From NCBI GenBank assembly GCA_963781305.1, contig CAWAFL010000001.1, forward strand, positions 620,001 to 684,000: a stretch of 64,000 bases of DNA, read 5' to 3'. The notes beneath the pieces were generated by a model that saw only the letters and a program-made list of their open reading frames with translations, was not told where the DNA came from and did no database searches. This DNA is from DASXMT01 sp963781305. Its GTDB lineage: Bacteria > Actinomycetota > Acidimicrobiia > Acidimicrobiales > RAAP-2. The position numbers and the translations under genes are program-made. Positions 34,462 to 43,066 of this stretch are shown here, piece after piece (positions within the stretch are counted from its first letter, which is position 1; each line of letters opens with the position of its first letter).

Positions 34462-36204
34462 ATGATCATCCCCTCGCTCGACCAGCCGACCCGGACCACC
34501 GACGCCATCGTCGCCGCCCTGACCGAGGCGGGCATCGAGCTCGTGCTGGGCATGCCCGGCGGGTACACCGGCACCCTGTTCAGCTCCCTGCACGATCACC
34601 CGACCATCAGGGTGGTCCAGGTGCGGGAAGAGGCGATCGGGTCGGCCATGGCCGACGCCTACGGCCGGACCACGGGCAAGCCCGTCGTGGTGATGGGCCA
34701 GGGAGAGTGGATCGCCGGCAATGCCGGACAGGGCTTCCTCGAGGCGCTGCTCGGGAGCGCGCCGATCCTCGTCCTGACCGAGATGTCCGACGGAGGCCCG
34801 CTCTCCCACCACGGCTACTACCAGTCGGGCACGGGCGACTACGGGAGCTGGGACGCGGTCTCCGCCCTCCGGGGGGTGACCAAGCGGGTGATGGTCAGCC
34901 ACGACCCGGCCCAGGCCGTCCAGCACACCCAGTTGGCCATCAAGCACGCACTGGTCGGGGAGCCGGGCCCGGTCGCCGTCATCTATCACGGCGACGCATT
35001 GAAGGGAACGGTCGGACCGGATTCGGTACCGCGCATCTACCCGACCAGCGCATACCTGCCGCCCCGGTCCAAGGCGGTCGACGTCGACGTGCTCAACCGG
35101 GCGGCCGGGGCCCTCCGGTCCGCCATCAGGCCGGTCATCATCGCCGGCAACGGGGTCCGGGTGGGGCAGGCCTGTGACGCCCTGTTCGCCCTGGCTCGCG
35201 CCCTCGACGCCCCGGTGGCCACCACCGCCGCCGGAAAGGGGGTCTTCCCCGAGGTCGACCCGTTGGGCGCCGGGGTGATGGGCACCTTCGGTACCCCCGA
35301 GGCCAACGTCGTGGTCGGGAACGCCGATGTGGTGCTCGCTGTCGGGACCAAGCTGGCGCCCATCGACACAGCCGATGAGAGCAGCGCCCTCCTGGATCCG
35401 ACCCGCCAGACCCTCATCCAGGTCGACGTCGAGCCGCTCAACGTCAGTTGGACCTATCCCATCGACCACGCCCTGGTGGGTGAGGCGGGCTACATCATGG
35501 ATCGGCTGGCCGACGCGGTCAGCGGCCAACCGGGTGCCGTTCGTCCCCAGCGCGGCGCGGCGCGGGTGACCGCCGCCGAGGAGGCCCACGGTGAGCTCGA
35601 CGGGGCCGAGTTCACCTCGGACGAGGTCCCCATCGCCCCGCAGCGAACGATCAGGCTCCTCCAAGAGACGTTCCCGGCCGACGGCATCATCACCTGCGAT
35701 GCCGGTGAGAACCGGCTCTTCATGATGCACTGGTACCGGACCAAGTCGTCGAGCAGCTACCTGCAGCCGGCTGCAGGTGGGGGCATGGGCTACTCGGTGG
35801 CCGCCGCCCTCGGAGCCAAGTTGGCCTGCCCCGAGCGACCGGTCCTGGCCGTGTGCGGCGACGGCGGGTTCGCCATGTCCATCCACGCCCTCATGACCGC
35901 GGTGCAGGCCCGCATCCCCATCACCGTGGTCGTGTTCAACAACAACGCTTTGGGGTGGGTGCTGCACGGCATGGGCGAGCGGGCCGTGGCCGCCGGGTTC
36001 GACGAGTTCGACCACGCCGCCATCGCCCGGTCGGTCGGTTGCGACGGGGTCCGGGTCACCAGCACCGACGACCTGCGCGAAGCCTTGTCTTCGGTGGCCG
36101 ATCGGACCATCCCGTTCGTCATCGACGTGCCCACGTCGCTGAAGACCTCCTTCAAGGACATCGTCCAGTCGCTGGCCGGTGATCGCTGGAAGGCGGGCGA
36201 GTAA
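34462..36204 (+). CDS. Thiamine diphosphate-dependent enzyme (acetolactate synthase / decarboxylase-like)
   Basis: A 580-residue ThDP enzyme. The N-terminal Pyr domain has the catalytic Glu region VREEAIGSAMADAYGR (Glu56/57), the middle domain includes AGNGVRVGQ, and the C-terminal PP domain has the ThDP-Mg motif GDGGFAMS with the later NNN. It could be an acyl-CoA lyase, a benzoylformate/indolepyruvate-type decarboxylase or an acetolactate-synthase relative. It lies convergent to an FMN 2-hydroxyacid oxidase gene (14-bp gap), a combination that fits oxidation of a 2-hydroxyacid followed by decarboxylation. The substrate is unknown. Confidence 0.82.
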   Translation: MIIPSLDQPTRTTDAIVAALTEAGIELVLGMPGGYTGTLFSSLHDHPTIRVVQVREEAIGSAMADAYGRTTGKPVVVMGQGEWIAGNAGQGFLEALLGSAPILVLTEMSDGGPLSHHGYYQSGTGDYGSWDAVSALRGVTKRVMVSHDPAQAVQHTQLAIKHALVGEPGPVAVIYHGDALKGTVGPDSVPRIYPTSAYLPPRSKAVDVDVLNRAAGALRSAIRPVIIAGNGVRVGQACDALFALARALDAPVATTAAGKGVFPEVDPLGAGVMGTFGTPEANVVVGNADVVLAVGTKLAPIDTADESSALLDPTRQTLIQVDVEPLNVSWTYPIDHALVGEAGYIMDRLADAVSGQPGAVRPQRGAARVTAAEEAHGELDGAEFTSDEVPIAPQRTIRLLQETFPADGIITCDAGENRLFMMHWYRTKSSSSYLQPAAGGGMGYSVAAALGAKLACPERPVLAVCGDGGFAMSIHALMTAVQARIPITVVVFNNNALGWVLHGMGERAVAAGFDEFDHAAIARSVGCDGVRVTSTDDLREALSSVADRTIPFVIDVPTSLKTSFKDIVQSLAGDRWKAGE

Positions 36205-36218
36205 ACCGGCCCGACCGA

Positions 36219-37472
36219 TCAGCCGCCGGGCTTGTCCCACTCCGACGGGTACCGGATGAAGGATCGATCGAGATCGGTGACCGCCTGGCAGCCCAGGAGC
36301 CGGAGCGTGCGGTCCATGTCGACGCGCAGCGTGGACAGGATCGCTTCGATACCGGGCTCGCCGGCTGCGGCCAGTCCGTAGGCCCACGCCCGGCCGATCA
36401 TCACGGCCCGGGCCCCGAGAGCCAGGGCCCGGATGACGTCGGAGCCCCAGCGCACACCGCCATCGACCAACACCTCGACCGAGTCGCCGACGGCGTCGAG
36501 CACTTCGACCAGAGCGGGGAGGGTGGCCGGCATCCCGTCGAGCTGACGGCCGCCGTGATTGGACACCACGATGGCCGACACGCCGCAATCGACGGCCCGA
36601 CGGGCGTCGTCGCCGGTGACGATGCCCTTGGCGATGATCGGCCCCTTCCACTGCTGGCGGATCCACGAGAAGTCCTCCCACCGGGGTGGCGCCGCGGTCC
36701 ACTCCCAGAGCGCCTCCTCCACCGTCATCGGGTGGTCGGGCCGGCCCAGGGAGGTGGCGTTCGCGATGTCGAGCTGAAAGCGATCTCGGGCGAACTCCAT
36801 CAGCCAGTCGGGGTGCAGGGCCACCTGGGGAGCGAACTTGACCACATTGTGCAGGTTCATCTGGAGCGGGAACTTGACCGGGTTGCGCAGCTCCCGGACG
36901 CGATTGCCGGGGATCTGGGTGTCCATCGTCACCACCAGGGCTTCGAAGCCGGCCCGTTGGGCCCGATCCACCAGCTGGGCCGCACCCGGCCGCCCGCCCA
37001 GGAAGTACAGCTGAAACCAGGCCGGGCCGGTGGCCGCGGCCGCCACCTCTTCCATGGTGTGCCCGGACATGGAGCTGAGGGTGAAGACGGTCCCGGCCTG
37101 ACCGGCGGCCCGGGCCGCGGCCACGTCACCGTGCCGATCCATCATCCTGGTGAAGCCCACCGGTCCGAGAAGCACCGGCATGGACAGGGGCCGGCCCAAG
37201 ACGGTGGTGGACAGCGAGGGAGCCGGCTCGCCCGGCGTCACCCCCATGCGGGGTCGGAAGCCGACGGCCATCATCGCCGTCCGATTGGCCCGCAAGGTGC
37301 TCTCGGTCTCGGCCGCACCGTCGAGGTAGTTGAACACGGCCGGGGGCACCCGGCGCCGGGCCAGGGTCCGGGCCCGATCCACGGTGACCAGCCGGTTAGG
37401 GTCTCGGTAGGCAGCCCGGAGGCGACGGCCGATGGTGCGAGCGCGCCCGCTCAACTGGGCTCCCGGAGCCAT
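36219..37472 (-). CDS. FMN-dependent alpha-hydroxyacid oxidase/dehydrogenase
   Basis: A 417-residue member of the glycolate oxidase / L-lactate dehydrogenase / mandelate dehydrogenase family. Blocks visible are PPAVFNYLDGAAETE near the start, LGPVGFTRM, and the active-site signature VSNHGGRQLDG followed by DGGVRWGSDVIRALALGARAV; the active-site His is in SNHGG. It oxidises L-2-hydroxyacids to 2-oxoacids, passing electrons to oxygen or a carrier. The ATG has GGAGGTGAC upstream. It lies convergent to the ThDP gene. Confidence 0.9.
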   Translation of the reverse strand: MAPGAQLSGRARTIGRRLRAAYRDPNRLVTVDRARTLARRRVPPAVFNYLDGAAETESTLRANRTAMMAVGFRPRMGVTPGEPAPSLSTTVLGRPLSMPVLLGPVGFTRMMDRHGDVAAARAAGQAGTVFTLSSMSGHTMEEVAAAATGPAWFQLYFLGGRPGAAQLVDRAQRAGFEALVVTMDTQIPGNRVRELRNPVKFPLQMNLHNVVKFAPQVALHPDWLMEFARDRFQLDIANATSLGRPDHPMTVEEALWEWTAAPPRWEDFSWIRQQWKGPIIAKGIVTGDDARRAVDCGVSAIVVSNHGGRQLDGMPATLPALVEVLDAVGDSVEVLVDGGVRWGSDVIRALALGARAVMIGRAWAYGLAAAGEPGIEAILSTLRVDMDRTLRLLGCQAVTDLDRSFIRYPSEWDKPGG

Positions 37473-37509
37473 GTCACCTCCATCGCACGGCCCTCGGCCA
37501 ACGGCCCGG

Positions 37510-38718
37510 TCAGGCCGGTGCCGGGACCTTGGCTCCGAGCAGGCCCATCATGTTGCCGCCCATGATCTTCCTGATGTCCTCTTCGGGCAGGCCGGACAGC
37601 TCGTCGATGTAGGAGACCGGGTTGGCCAGGCCCTCGACGTGGGGGTAGTCCGACCCGAAGATGATGTGGTCGGCCCCGAGCAGCTCGACCAGCGTCCTCG
37701 GGTCCTCCTCGTGGAACGGGTGCATCCAGAAGTGGCGCTTGAAGGTGTCAGAGGGCTTCTCCTGGTAGGCCTGGGGCATGGTCTTCCAGGTGTGGTCCAG
37801 GTGCTCCAAGAGGGAGGGGACCCAGCCCGCCCCGTTCTCGATCAGGGCGATGCGCAGCTTGGGATGGCGCCACAGGGCCCCGTGGGTGATCATCGAGGTG
37901 ACGGCGTCTTGGATGTCGCGGTGGGTGTTGCGGACGGTGGCCGAGAACCGCTGGGGCTCGGCGAAGGCCTGGGTCTCGGTCTGGGACCCCTCCCACTCGT
38001 TCGTGTAGCGGACATAGCCGGTGTCCGAGGCGTGGAAGACGACGAGCAGGCCCGCCTCTTCCACCTTGGACCAGTAGGGGTCGAACTCCTCCAAGGCGAA
38101 GGACCGTGGTCCCTGGTAGCCCCAGGCCGGAGCGGGGCGCATGAGGATGACCCGGGCATCGTGCTCGATCAGGAAGTCGAGCTCCTCCATGGCCTTGTCC
38201 AGCACCCCGGGGGTGATGATGGGGGTGGAGAAGACCCGGTCCTTGTAGGCATAGGGCCAGGCCTCGAGCATCCAGGTGTTCAAGGCGTGGATGGCCGCAG
38301 CGCACAGGTCGGGGTCGTCGCGCATGCGCTCTTCGATCAGGCTGGCCAAGGTGGGCAACATGATGGCGAAGTCGATGCCCTGCTCGTCGAGCAGCTCTAG
38401 TCGGGCGCTCGCCTCCCGGAAGGCCGGCGGGCAGTCGATGCCCCGCCCGATGATCTCCCGGTAGGTCTTCCCCTCGGGGTTCCCCTGCTTGAAGTACTCC
38501 TCTTGGGCCCCGGGCCGCCCCACCCGCTCGAAGGTGGGGTTGGGGATGTAGTCGCTGATCTGGCCCCGCACCATGATCTTGGTCCGGCCGTGGATGTCGA
38601 CGTAGTCGATGGCCCCTTTGTACTCGGGGGGCAGGTACTTGGTCAGGGCGTCGGTCGTCTCGTAGAGATGGTTGTCGGCGTCAAAGACGGGAAAGTCGAA
38701 GGGTGAAACGGAAGACAT
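37510..38718 (-). CDS. Amidohydrolase family 2 protein (paralogue B)
   Basis: A 402-residue ACMSD-like amidohydrolase, close to the one at 4447; roughly two-thirds of the residues agree by eye. The metal region is FDADNHLYE, then HASD, and late FGSDYPHVEG. The start is set by AGGGGGTCCTCA before the ATG. A palindrome-like 16-bp site lies 35 bp upstream. It precedes no co-directional gene nearer than the FMN oxidase, which starts 37 bp after its stop, so the two are probably co-transcribed. Confidence 0.88.
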   Translation of the reverse strand: MSSVSPFDFPVFDADNHLYETTDALTKYLPPEYKGAIDYVDIHGRTKIMVRGQISDYIPNPTFERVGRPGAQEEYFKQGNPEGKTYREIIGRGIDCPPAFREASARLELLDEQGIDFAIMLPTLASLIEERMRDDPDLCAAAIHALNTWMLEAWPYAYKDRVFSTPIITPGVLDKAMEELDFLIEHDARVILMRPAPAWGYQGPRSFALEEFDPYWSKVEEAGLLVVFHASDTGYVRYTNEWEGSQTETQAFAEPQRFSATVRNTHRDIQDAVTSMITHGALWRHPKLRIALIENGAGWVPSLLEHLDHTWKTMPQAYQEKPSDTFKRHFWMHPFHEEDPRTLVELLGADHIIFGSDYPHVEGLANPVSYIDELSGLPEEDIRKIMGGNMMGLLGAKVPAPA

Positions 38719-38751
38719 TGAGGACCCCCTAGAAGGCACGGATTGCAGTTC

Positions 38752-38767
38752 TACCAATCGTTTGGTA
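38752..38767. promoter_or_regulatory. 16-bp palindrome-like operator TACCAATCGTTTGGTA (copy 1)
   Basis: TACCAA and TTGGTA are complementary arms around TCGT. The sequence ACCAATCGTTTGGTAT is exactly repeated at 46825-46840. It lies between the divergent amidohydrolase and CoA ligase genes. Size and symmetry fit a TetR-family operator. Confidence 0.6.
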
Positions 38768-38937
38768 TAAGGCTAACACGGTGAACGACCCACCCACTCC
38801 TTAGTGGACGAACATACGGTACCGCTCCATGCCAGCCGCCGGCGATCTGCCCGGCCACCCATGTCATACCCAGAGATGCGAGGACCACATTCCATGCACC
38901 CCACCAGCGCCATCGGCCCCGACAACAGCACCCGACC

Positions 38938-40614
38938 ATGACTGCACCCGCGTGGGCCGGGCCCACCTTCCCCGACTACCCGCCCACGGTGGGGAACGCC
39001 GTGGCCGTCGCCGCCGACTCCTGGGGAGACCACCAGTTCGTGGTCACCCCGGACGACGCGCTCACCTATGCCCAGCTCGACCGGCGCTCCCGGCATCTGG
39101 CCGCCCGCCTGGTCGAAGCGGGGGTGACCAAGGGCGACAAGGTGGCTGTGTTGTTCCCGAACAGCCCGGCCTGGGTGATCTCGTGGGTGGCGGTGACCCG
39201 TATCGGTGCGGTCATCGTTCCTGTGAGCACGTTCTACAAGGAGTTCGAGCTGGGCCGGTTCCTGCGCCACTCCGACGTCGGGTACCTGCTCGGCATCCCC
39301 TCGTTCCTGAGCCATGACTACGTTCGGCGACTCGCCGCCGTCGCCCCCGAGCTCCACGACCAGACCGTCCCGCAGCTGCTGGTGCCCAGCCTGCCCCAGT
39401 TGCGCGGGGTGTTCTTCTGGGGAGACTCACCCGTCCCCTGGGCCACAGGCGGATGGGGCGACGGTCTGGACGACGAGCCACCGGCACGGCCGGCCGAGGT
39501 GGCCGCGGCCATGGAGGAAGACGTGTCCCCGGCCGATCCCATGATGCTCATGTACACCTCGGGGTCGACCGCCGATCCCAAGGGCGCGCTGCACAGCCAC
39601 GGGGGCATGACCCGTCACGCCACCAACATGGCGGCCTTGTCGCAGTGGGAGAGCTCCTTCCGGCTGTGGTCGCCCATGCCCTTCTTCTGGGTCGGTGGGT
39701 TCCACACCATCATGTTCCGCGCCCTCATCTCCGGGGCCACCCTGGTCACCCAGGGCGCGGTCGATGCGGGCGAGGTGCTCGAGACCATCGAACGCGAGAA
39801 GATCACCCACATCCTGGCCTGGCCGGGGACCACCCAGTCGCTGATGGACCATCCCCGGTATGCCTCGACCGACTTCAGCTCGGTGCTGGGCGGGTCCCTC
39901 TACGAGCAGGTACCCGCCGATCGCCGGCCGTCCGACCTCACCTTGAACTGCAACTCCCTGGGCATGACCGAGACCTGCGGTCCCCACAGCTCATACACCG
40001 TGCACGAGGAGCATCACGGCGTGCCCCCCGAGTACCGGGGCACGTTCGGCCGCATGGTCCCCGGCGTCGAGGTCCGGATCGTCGACTTCGACACGGGCGA
40101 GCCCCTGCCCGACGGCGTCGAGGGCGAGGTGGTCGTCCGCGGCTATTCGGTCATGCTCGGCATCTACAAGCAGGAGCGCGCCGACACCTTCGACGCCGAT
40201 GGCTGGTACCACACCTCTGACCGGGGCCTCTATCGCGACGGCTGGCTGTTCTTCTCGGGCCGGCAGTCCGACATGATCAAGACCAGCGGCTCCAACGTCG
40301 CTCCCGCCGAAGTCGAGATCTGCCTGAGTACCTTCCCCGAGATCATGCAGGCGTTCGTGCTCGGCGTGCCCCACCCCACCCATGAACAGGACGTGGTGGC
40401 GCTGGTCGTGCCCTGGTCGAGCGAGACGGGCGAACCGGGGAAGCTCGACACCGTCGACATCACGGCCCGGCTCCGACAGCAGCTCTCGTCGTTCAAGGTG
40501 CCCACACAGATGTTCGTGGTGCCCGAAGACCAGGTTCCCTGGCTGCCCAGCCAGAAGCCCGACCGGCGAGCCCTGACCCGGCTGGCCGAGGAGCTGGCCA
40601 AGAACGGAACGTAG
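38938..40614 (+). CDS. AMP-dependent acyl-CoA synthetase / ligase
   Basis: A 558-residue ANL ligase. The P-loop is MYTSGSTADPKGALHSHGG, the A5 region NSLGMTETCGPHS, A7/A8 HTSDRGLYRDGWLFFSGRQSDMIKT, and the C-terminal lysine lies in PSQKPDRRAL. The P-loop is unusual in having A-D-P-K. It should activate an acid to its CoA thioester. There is no clear ribosome site before the ATG. It lies divergent to the amidohydrolase, sharing the palindromic site. Confidence 0.86.
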   Translation: MTAPAWAGPTFPDYPPTVGNAVAVAADSWGDHQFVVTPDDALTYAQLDRRSRHLAARLVEAGVTKGDKVAVLFPNSPAWVISWVAVTRIGAVIVPVSTFYKEFELGRFLRHSDVGYLLGIPSFLSHDYVRRLAAVAPELHDQTVPQLLVPSLPQLRGVFFWGDSPVPWATGGWGDGLDDEPPARPAEVAAAMEEDVSPADPMMLMYTSGSTADPKGALHSHGGMTRHATNMAALSQWESSFRLWSPMPFFWVGGFHTIMFRALISGATLVTQGAVDAGEVLETIEREKITHILAWPGTTQSLMDHPRYASTDFSSVLGGSLYEQVPADRRPSDLTLNCNSLGMTETCGPHSSYTVHEEHHGVPPEYRGTFGRMVPGVEVRIVDFDTGEPLPDGVEGEVVVRGYSVMLGIYKQERADTFDADGWYHTSDRGLYRDGWLFFSGRQSDMIKTSGSNVAPAEVEICLSTFPEIMQAFVLGVPHPTHEQDVVALVVPWSSETGEPGKLDTVDITARLRQQLSSFKVPTQMFVVPEDQVPWLPSQKPDRRALTRLAEELAKNGT

Positions 40615-40629
40615 GGCCGGTTCCGGGGC

Positions 40630-40902
40630 TCAGTGAGCCTCGTACCCGGGGTGGTCCCGGGGGTCGTCGATCGACAGGCCGGCGACCCCCGGCACCGATC
40701 GTTGCAGCATGCCGATGGCGACGCCCTCGAGCATCGCCCTGGGCAGGACGCACTCGGCGCAGTTGGCCGACTCGAGCACCAGGCGAAGGGCGACGGCCCC
40801 CGACGCGGTGTCGACCGAGACCAATTCGATGTCGGCGCCGTCAGCCTGCACCAGAGCGGCCACTTCGACCAGAGCGGTGCGAACCTCAGATTCCTCGACC
40901 AT
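40630..40902 (-). CDS. Small NifU-like (iron-sulfur scaffold C-terminal) domain protein
   Basis: A 90-residue protein with GGGGAGGAC just before the ATG. The pattern SANCAECVLP with the following VAIGMLQRSVPGVAGL is that of the NifU C-terminal domain, which binds an Fe-S cluster through CxxC. It is short but complete for a single domain. It follows the SMP-30 gene by 63 bp and could donate clusters to a ferredoxin-linked oxygenase not visible here. The exact role is uncertain. Confidence 0.6.
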   Translation of the reverse strand: MVEESEVRTALVEVAALVQADGADIELVSVDTASGAVALRLVLESANCAECVLPRAMLEGVAIGMLQRSVPGVAGLSIDDPRDHPGYEAH

Positions 40903-40965
40903 GTCCTCCCCACTCCCTTCGGTGCTTCGCCTTGCGGATGGTAGCCCCCGCCCCGCCCCGCTGGT

Positions 40966-41871
40966 TCAGCAGTCGTAGGCCAGCTCGAGGCCGGGCACAG
41001 GCCAGGGACAGGAGACCAGGCGCCCGGTAGTGCCCAGGGTGATAAAAGCCATCGCCTTCCCCGGACCGCCAAAACACAGGTTGGTGGTCATATGGTCCTC
41101 GAGGCCCGGTGGTAGTTGGTAGTGGGTCAGCGTCGCCCCGTCGGGGGCGACGGCGGTGATGCCCCCGGTCACCAGGGTGGCAATGCAGATGTTGCCAGCG
41201 GCATCGACGGCCAGCGAGTCGAAGCCCTGCAGACCGGGGAGCGTGCAGAGCACCGACTCGACACCGTGGCCCACCAGCGGGGCCAGCTCCCCCGGGCCGG
41301 TGATCCGGCGCGCCCGGAGCCGCGCCGTCACCGTCTCGGCGTAATAGAGCGTGTCACCGTCGGGCGAGATCCCGATCCCATTCGGGCTCTCGGCCGGAAA
41401 CACCACCTCGTCGAGGCTGCTCCCGTCGATGGTGGCGTGGTAGACGGACCCCACGTCCCTCTGTCGGCCCTGGAACTTGCCCGTATCGGTGAACCAGAAG
41501 GCGCCGGTCTCGTCGAAGACGATGTCGTTGGGCCCCGACAGACGGCGGTCCCCATGGTGGCTGTAGAGCACCTCGACCGAGCCGGTGGCCAGGTCGACCC
41601 GCTCGATCCAGCCACCCTTCCAGTTCCCGTCGGCGAACCGGCCACCGTTGTTGCAGACATAGAGCGCCCCGTCGGGGCCGATGGCCGCTCCGTTTGGGCC
41701 ACCACCGCACAAGGCCACCACCTCGACCTGGCCATCGGCCGTCACCCGGGTGACCCGGCCGGCCTCGATCTCGGTGACCAAGACGCTGCCGTCGGCACAT
41801 GCCACCGGGCCTTCGGGGAACGACAGGCGCTCGGCCAGCACGGTGACGTCATCGAGGACGACCGCGGTCAT
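40966..41871 (-). CDS. SMP-30/gluconolactonase-like hydrolase
   Basis: A 301-residue six-bladed beta-propeller protein. Family blocks include LSFPEGPVACADGSVLVTEI (metal Glu), CNNGGRFADGN, GPNDIVFDETGAFWFTDTG (Asn/Asp metal ligands) and SPNGIGISPDGDTLYYAET. SMP-30 proteins hydrolyse lactones in the cytoplasm. The start ATG lies 22 bp after the end of the alcohol dehydrogenase gene, so the two are probably linked: alcohol oxidation to a lactone followed by lactone opening is an inference. Confidence 0.84.
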   Translation of the reverse strand: MTAVVLDDVTVLAERLSFPEGPVACADGSVLVTEIEAGRVTRVTADGQVEVVALCGGGPNGAAIGPDGALYVCNNGGRFADGNWKGGWIERVDLATGSVEVLYSHHGDRRLSGPNDIVFDETGAFWFTDTGKFQGRQRDVGSVYHATIDGSSLDEVVFPAESPNGIGISPDGDTLYYAETVTARLRARRITGPGELAPLVGHGVESVLCTLPGLQGFDSLAVDAAGNICIATLVTGGITAVAPDGATLTHYQLPPGLEDHMTTNLCFGGPGKAMAFITLGTTGRLVSCPWPVPGLELAYDC

Positions 41872-41893
41872 GGCCGCACCGGTGGGAGCCACC

Positions 41894-42985
41894 TCAGGCC
41901 TCAGGAACGATGCGCACGTGCATCGGCTTGTCCTCACCGATGAGGGCCCACAGGCCCTCCTCGGCCCGCGCGATCGGGTAGGCATCGCTGGCAAAGGTCT
42001 CGAAGGGCCAGCGCGATGACTCGAGCAGCGAGATGGCGTACTCCATCGATGCCAGCGATCGGGACACGGCCCCTTTCAGCGTGAGCTGCTTGGCCGACAC
42101 CATGTCCACTGGGATCTCGGCCATGCCGTTGGGCCCTTTCATGCCGGCCAGGACGACGGTGCCCTTTCGGCCGGCGATGCGCACGGCGTCGGTCACCGAG
42201 CTGAGCGACATCGGCGTGCAGTCGATGACCAGATCGGGAGGGGCGGACATGGCCCCTAGGACTTCGTCCACCACGGGGACCTCGCTCACGTCGAGGGCGT
42301 GATGGGCACCCATCTCCCGGGCCAACTTCAGGCGCTCGCGGTCCACCGCCAAACCGGTGACGGCGATCTCCCTGGCCCCGGCGGCCGATGCCGCGATCAC
42401 CGATGCGATCCCACGCGGCCCGGGGCCCAGGATGGCGATCGACATACCGGCGCGGAACCCCCCGACGTCGAGCACCCAGTCGACGCCGTTCGACATCACG
42501 TTGAAGAGCGATGCGGTGGCCACGCTGATGTCCGGCGACATGGGGACAACGATGGCCTCGGGCGCAAGGTAGAGGTGCGAGGCGAACCCGCCCCACAGGG
42601 CCGGGGCCACGTCGGGTGACCGGAAGCCGTAGATGGTGGTGTCGGCGAACTCGGGGGCCGTGCACCCCCGCAGTCCGGCACGACAGGTGCGACAGCGCCC
42701 ACAGGTCAGCGTGGAGTGGACCGCCACCCGGTCGCCCTCGTCGACATTCCATTTGGCCTTGGCCGCCGAGCCGATACGCACGATGCGGCCGAAGGGCTCG
42801 TGGCCGGGCACGATGGGATAGCGGTCACCCAACGCACCCTCGAACACCTCCACGTCGGTGCCGCACACACCGCAGCCCTCGAGCGCCACCAGGGCATCGT
42901 CTGCTCCGATGTCGGGCAACGGTGCCTGGCGCACCTCGTAGTGCTCGGGCTTGGTCTGGACCACGAAGGTTGCTTGGTCAGCCAT
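41894..42985 (-). CDS. Zinc-type medium-chain alcohol dehydrogenase
   Basis: A 363-residue MDR-family dehydrogenase. The catalytic zinc region is GCGVCGTDVEVFEG followed by GHEPFG, and the structural zinc uses CGRCRTCRAGLRGC (four Cys). The cofactor site is LGPGPRGIAS, in which the usual GxGxxG is replaced by G-P-G-P-R-G. It oxidises a secondary or primary alcohol with NAD(P). The ATG has GGAGGAAGTG upstream. A tandem 16-bp repeat lies just before this start. Confidence 0.88.
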   Translation of the reverse strand: MADQATFVVQTKPEHYEVRQAPLPDIGADDALVALEGCGVCGTDVEVFEGALGDRYPIVPGHEPFGRIVRIGSAAKAKWNVDEGDRVAVHSTLTCGRCRTCRAGLRGCTAPEFADTTIYGFRSPDVAPALWGGFASHLYLAPEAIVVPMSPDISVATASLFNVMSNGVDWVLDVGGFRAGMSIAILGPGPRGIASVIAASAAGAREIAVTGLAVDRERLKLAREMGAHHALDVSEVPVVDEVLGAMSAPPDLVIDCTPMSLSSVTDAVRIAGRKGTVVLAGMKGPNGMAEIPVDMVSAKQLTLKGAVSRSLASMEYAISLLESSRWPFETFASDAYPIARAEEGLWALIGEDKPMHVRIVPEA

Positions 42986-42998
42986 CACTTCCTCCTTG

Positions 42999-43062
42999 TT
43001 CGTCGAGTTGCGTGTTCGTCGAGTTGCGGGTTCGTCGAGTGGCGCGTTCGTCGAGTGGCGTG
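42999..43062. repeat. Four-copy 16-bp tandem repeat
   Basis: The unit TTCGTCGAGTTGCGTG occurs four times head to tail (42999-43014, 43015-43030, 43031-43046, 43047-43062). Copies vary at T/G in the middle and at the next-to-last two bases. It fills most of the gap between the epoxide-hydrolase gene stop and the alcohol dehydrogenase start. Confidence 0.9.
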
Positions 43063-43066
43063 CCGT

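Noticed and set aside
34360..36702. A 780-codon minus-strand frame over the ThDP gene
   Set aside because: It is antisense to a protein with intact ThDP motifs and its translation has no recognisable domain.
42999..43062. CRISPR array
   Set aside because: The 16-bp units are contiguous with no spacers, and no cas gene is in the window.
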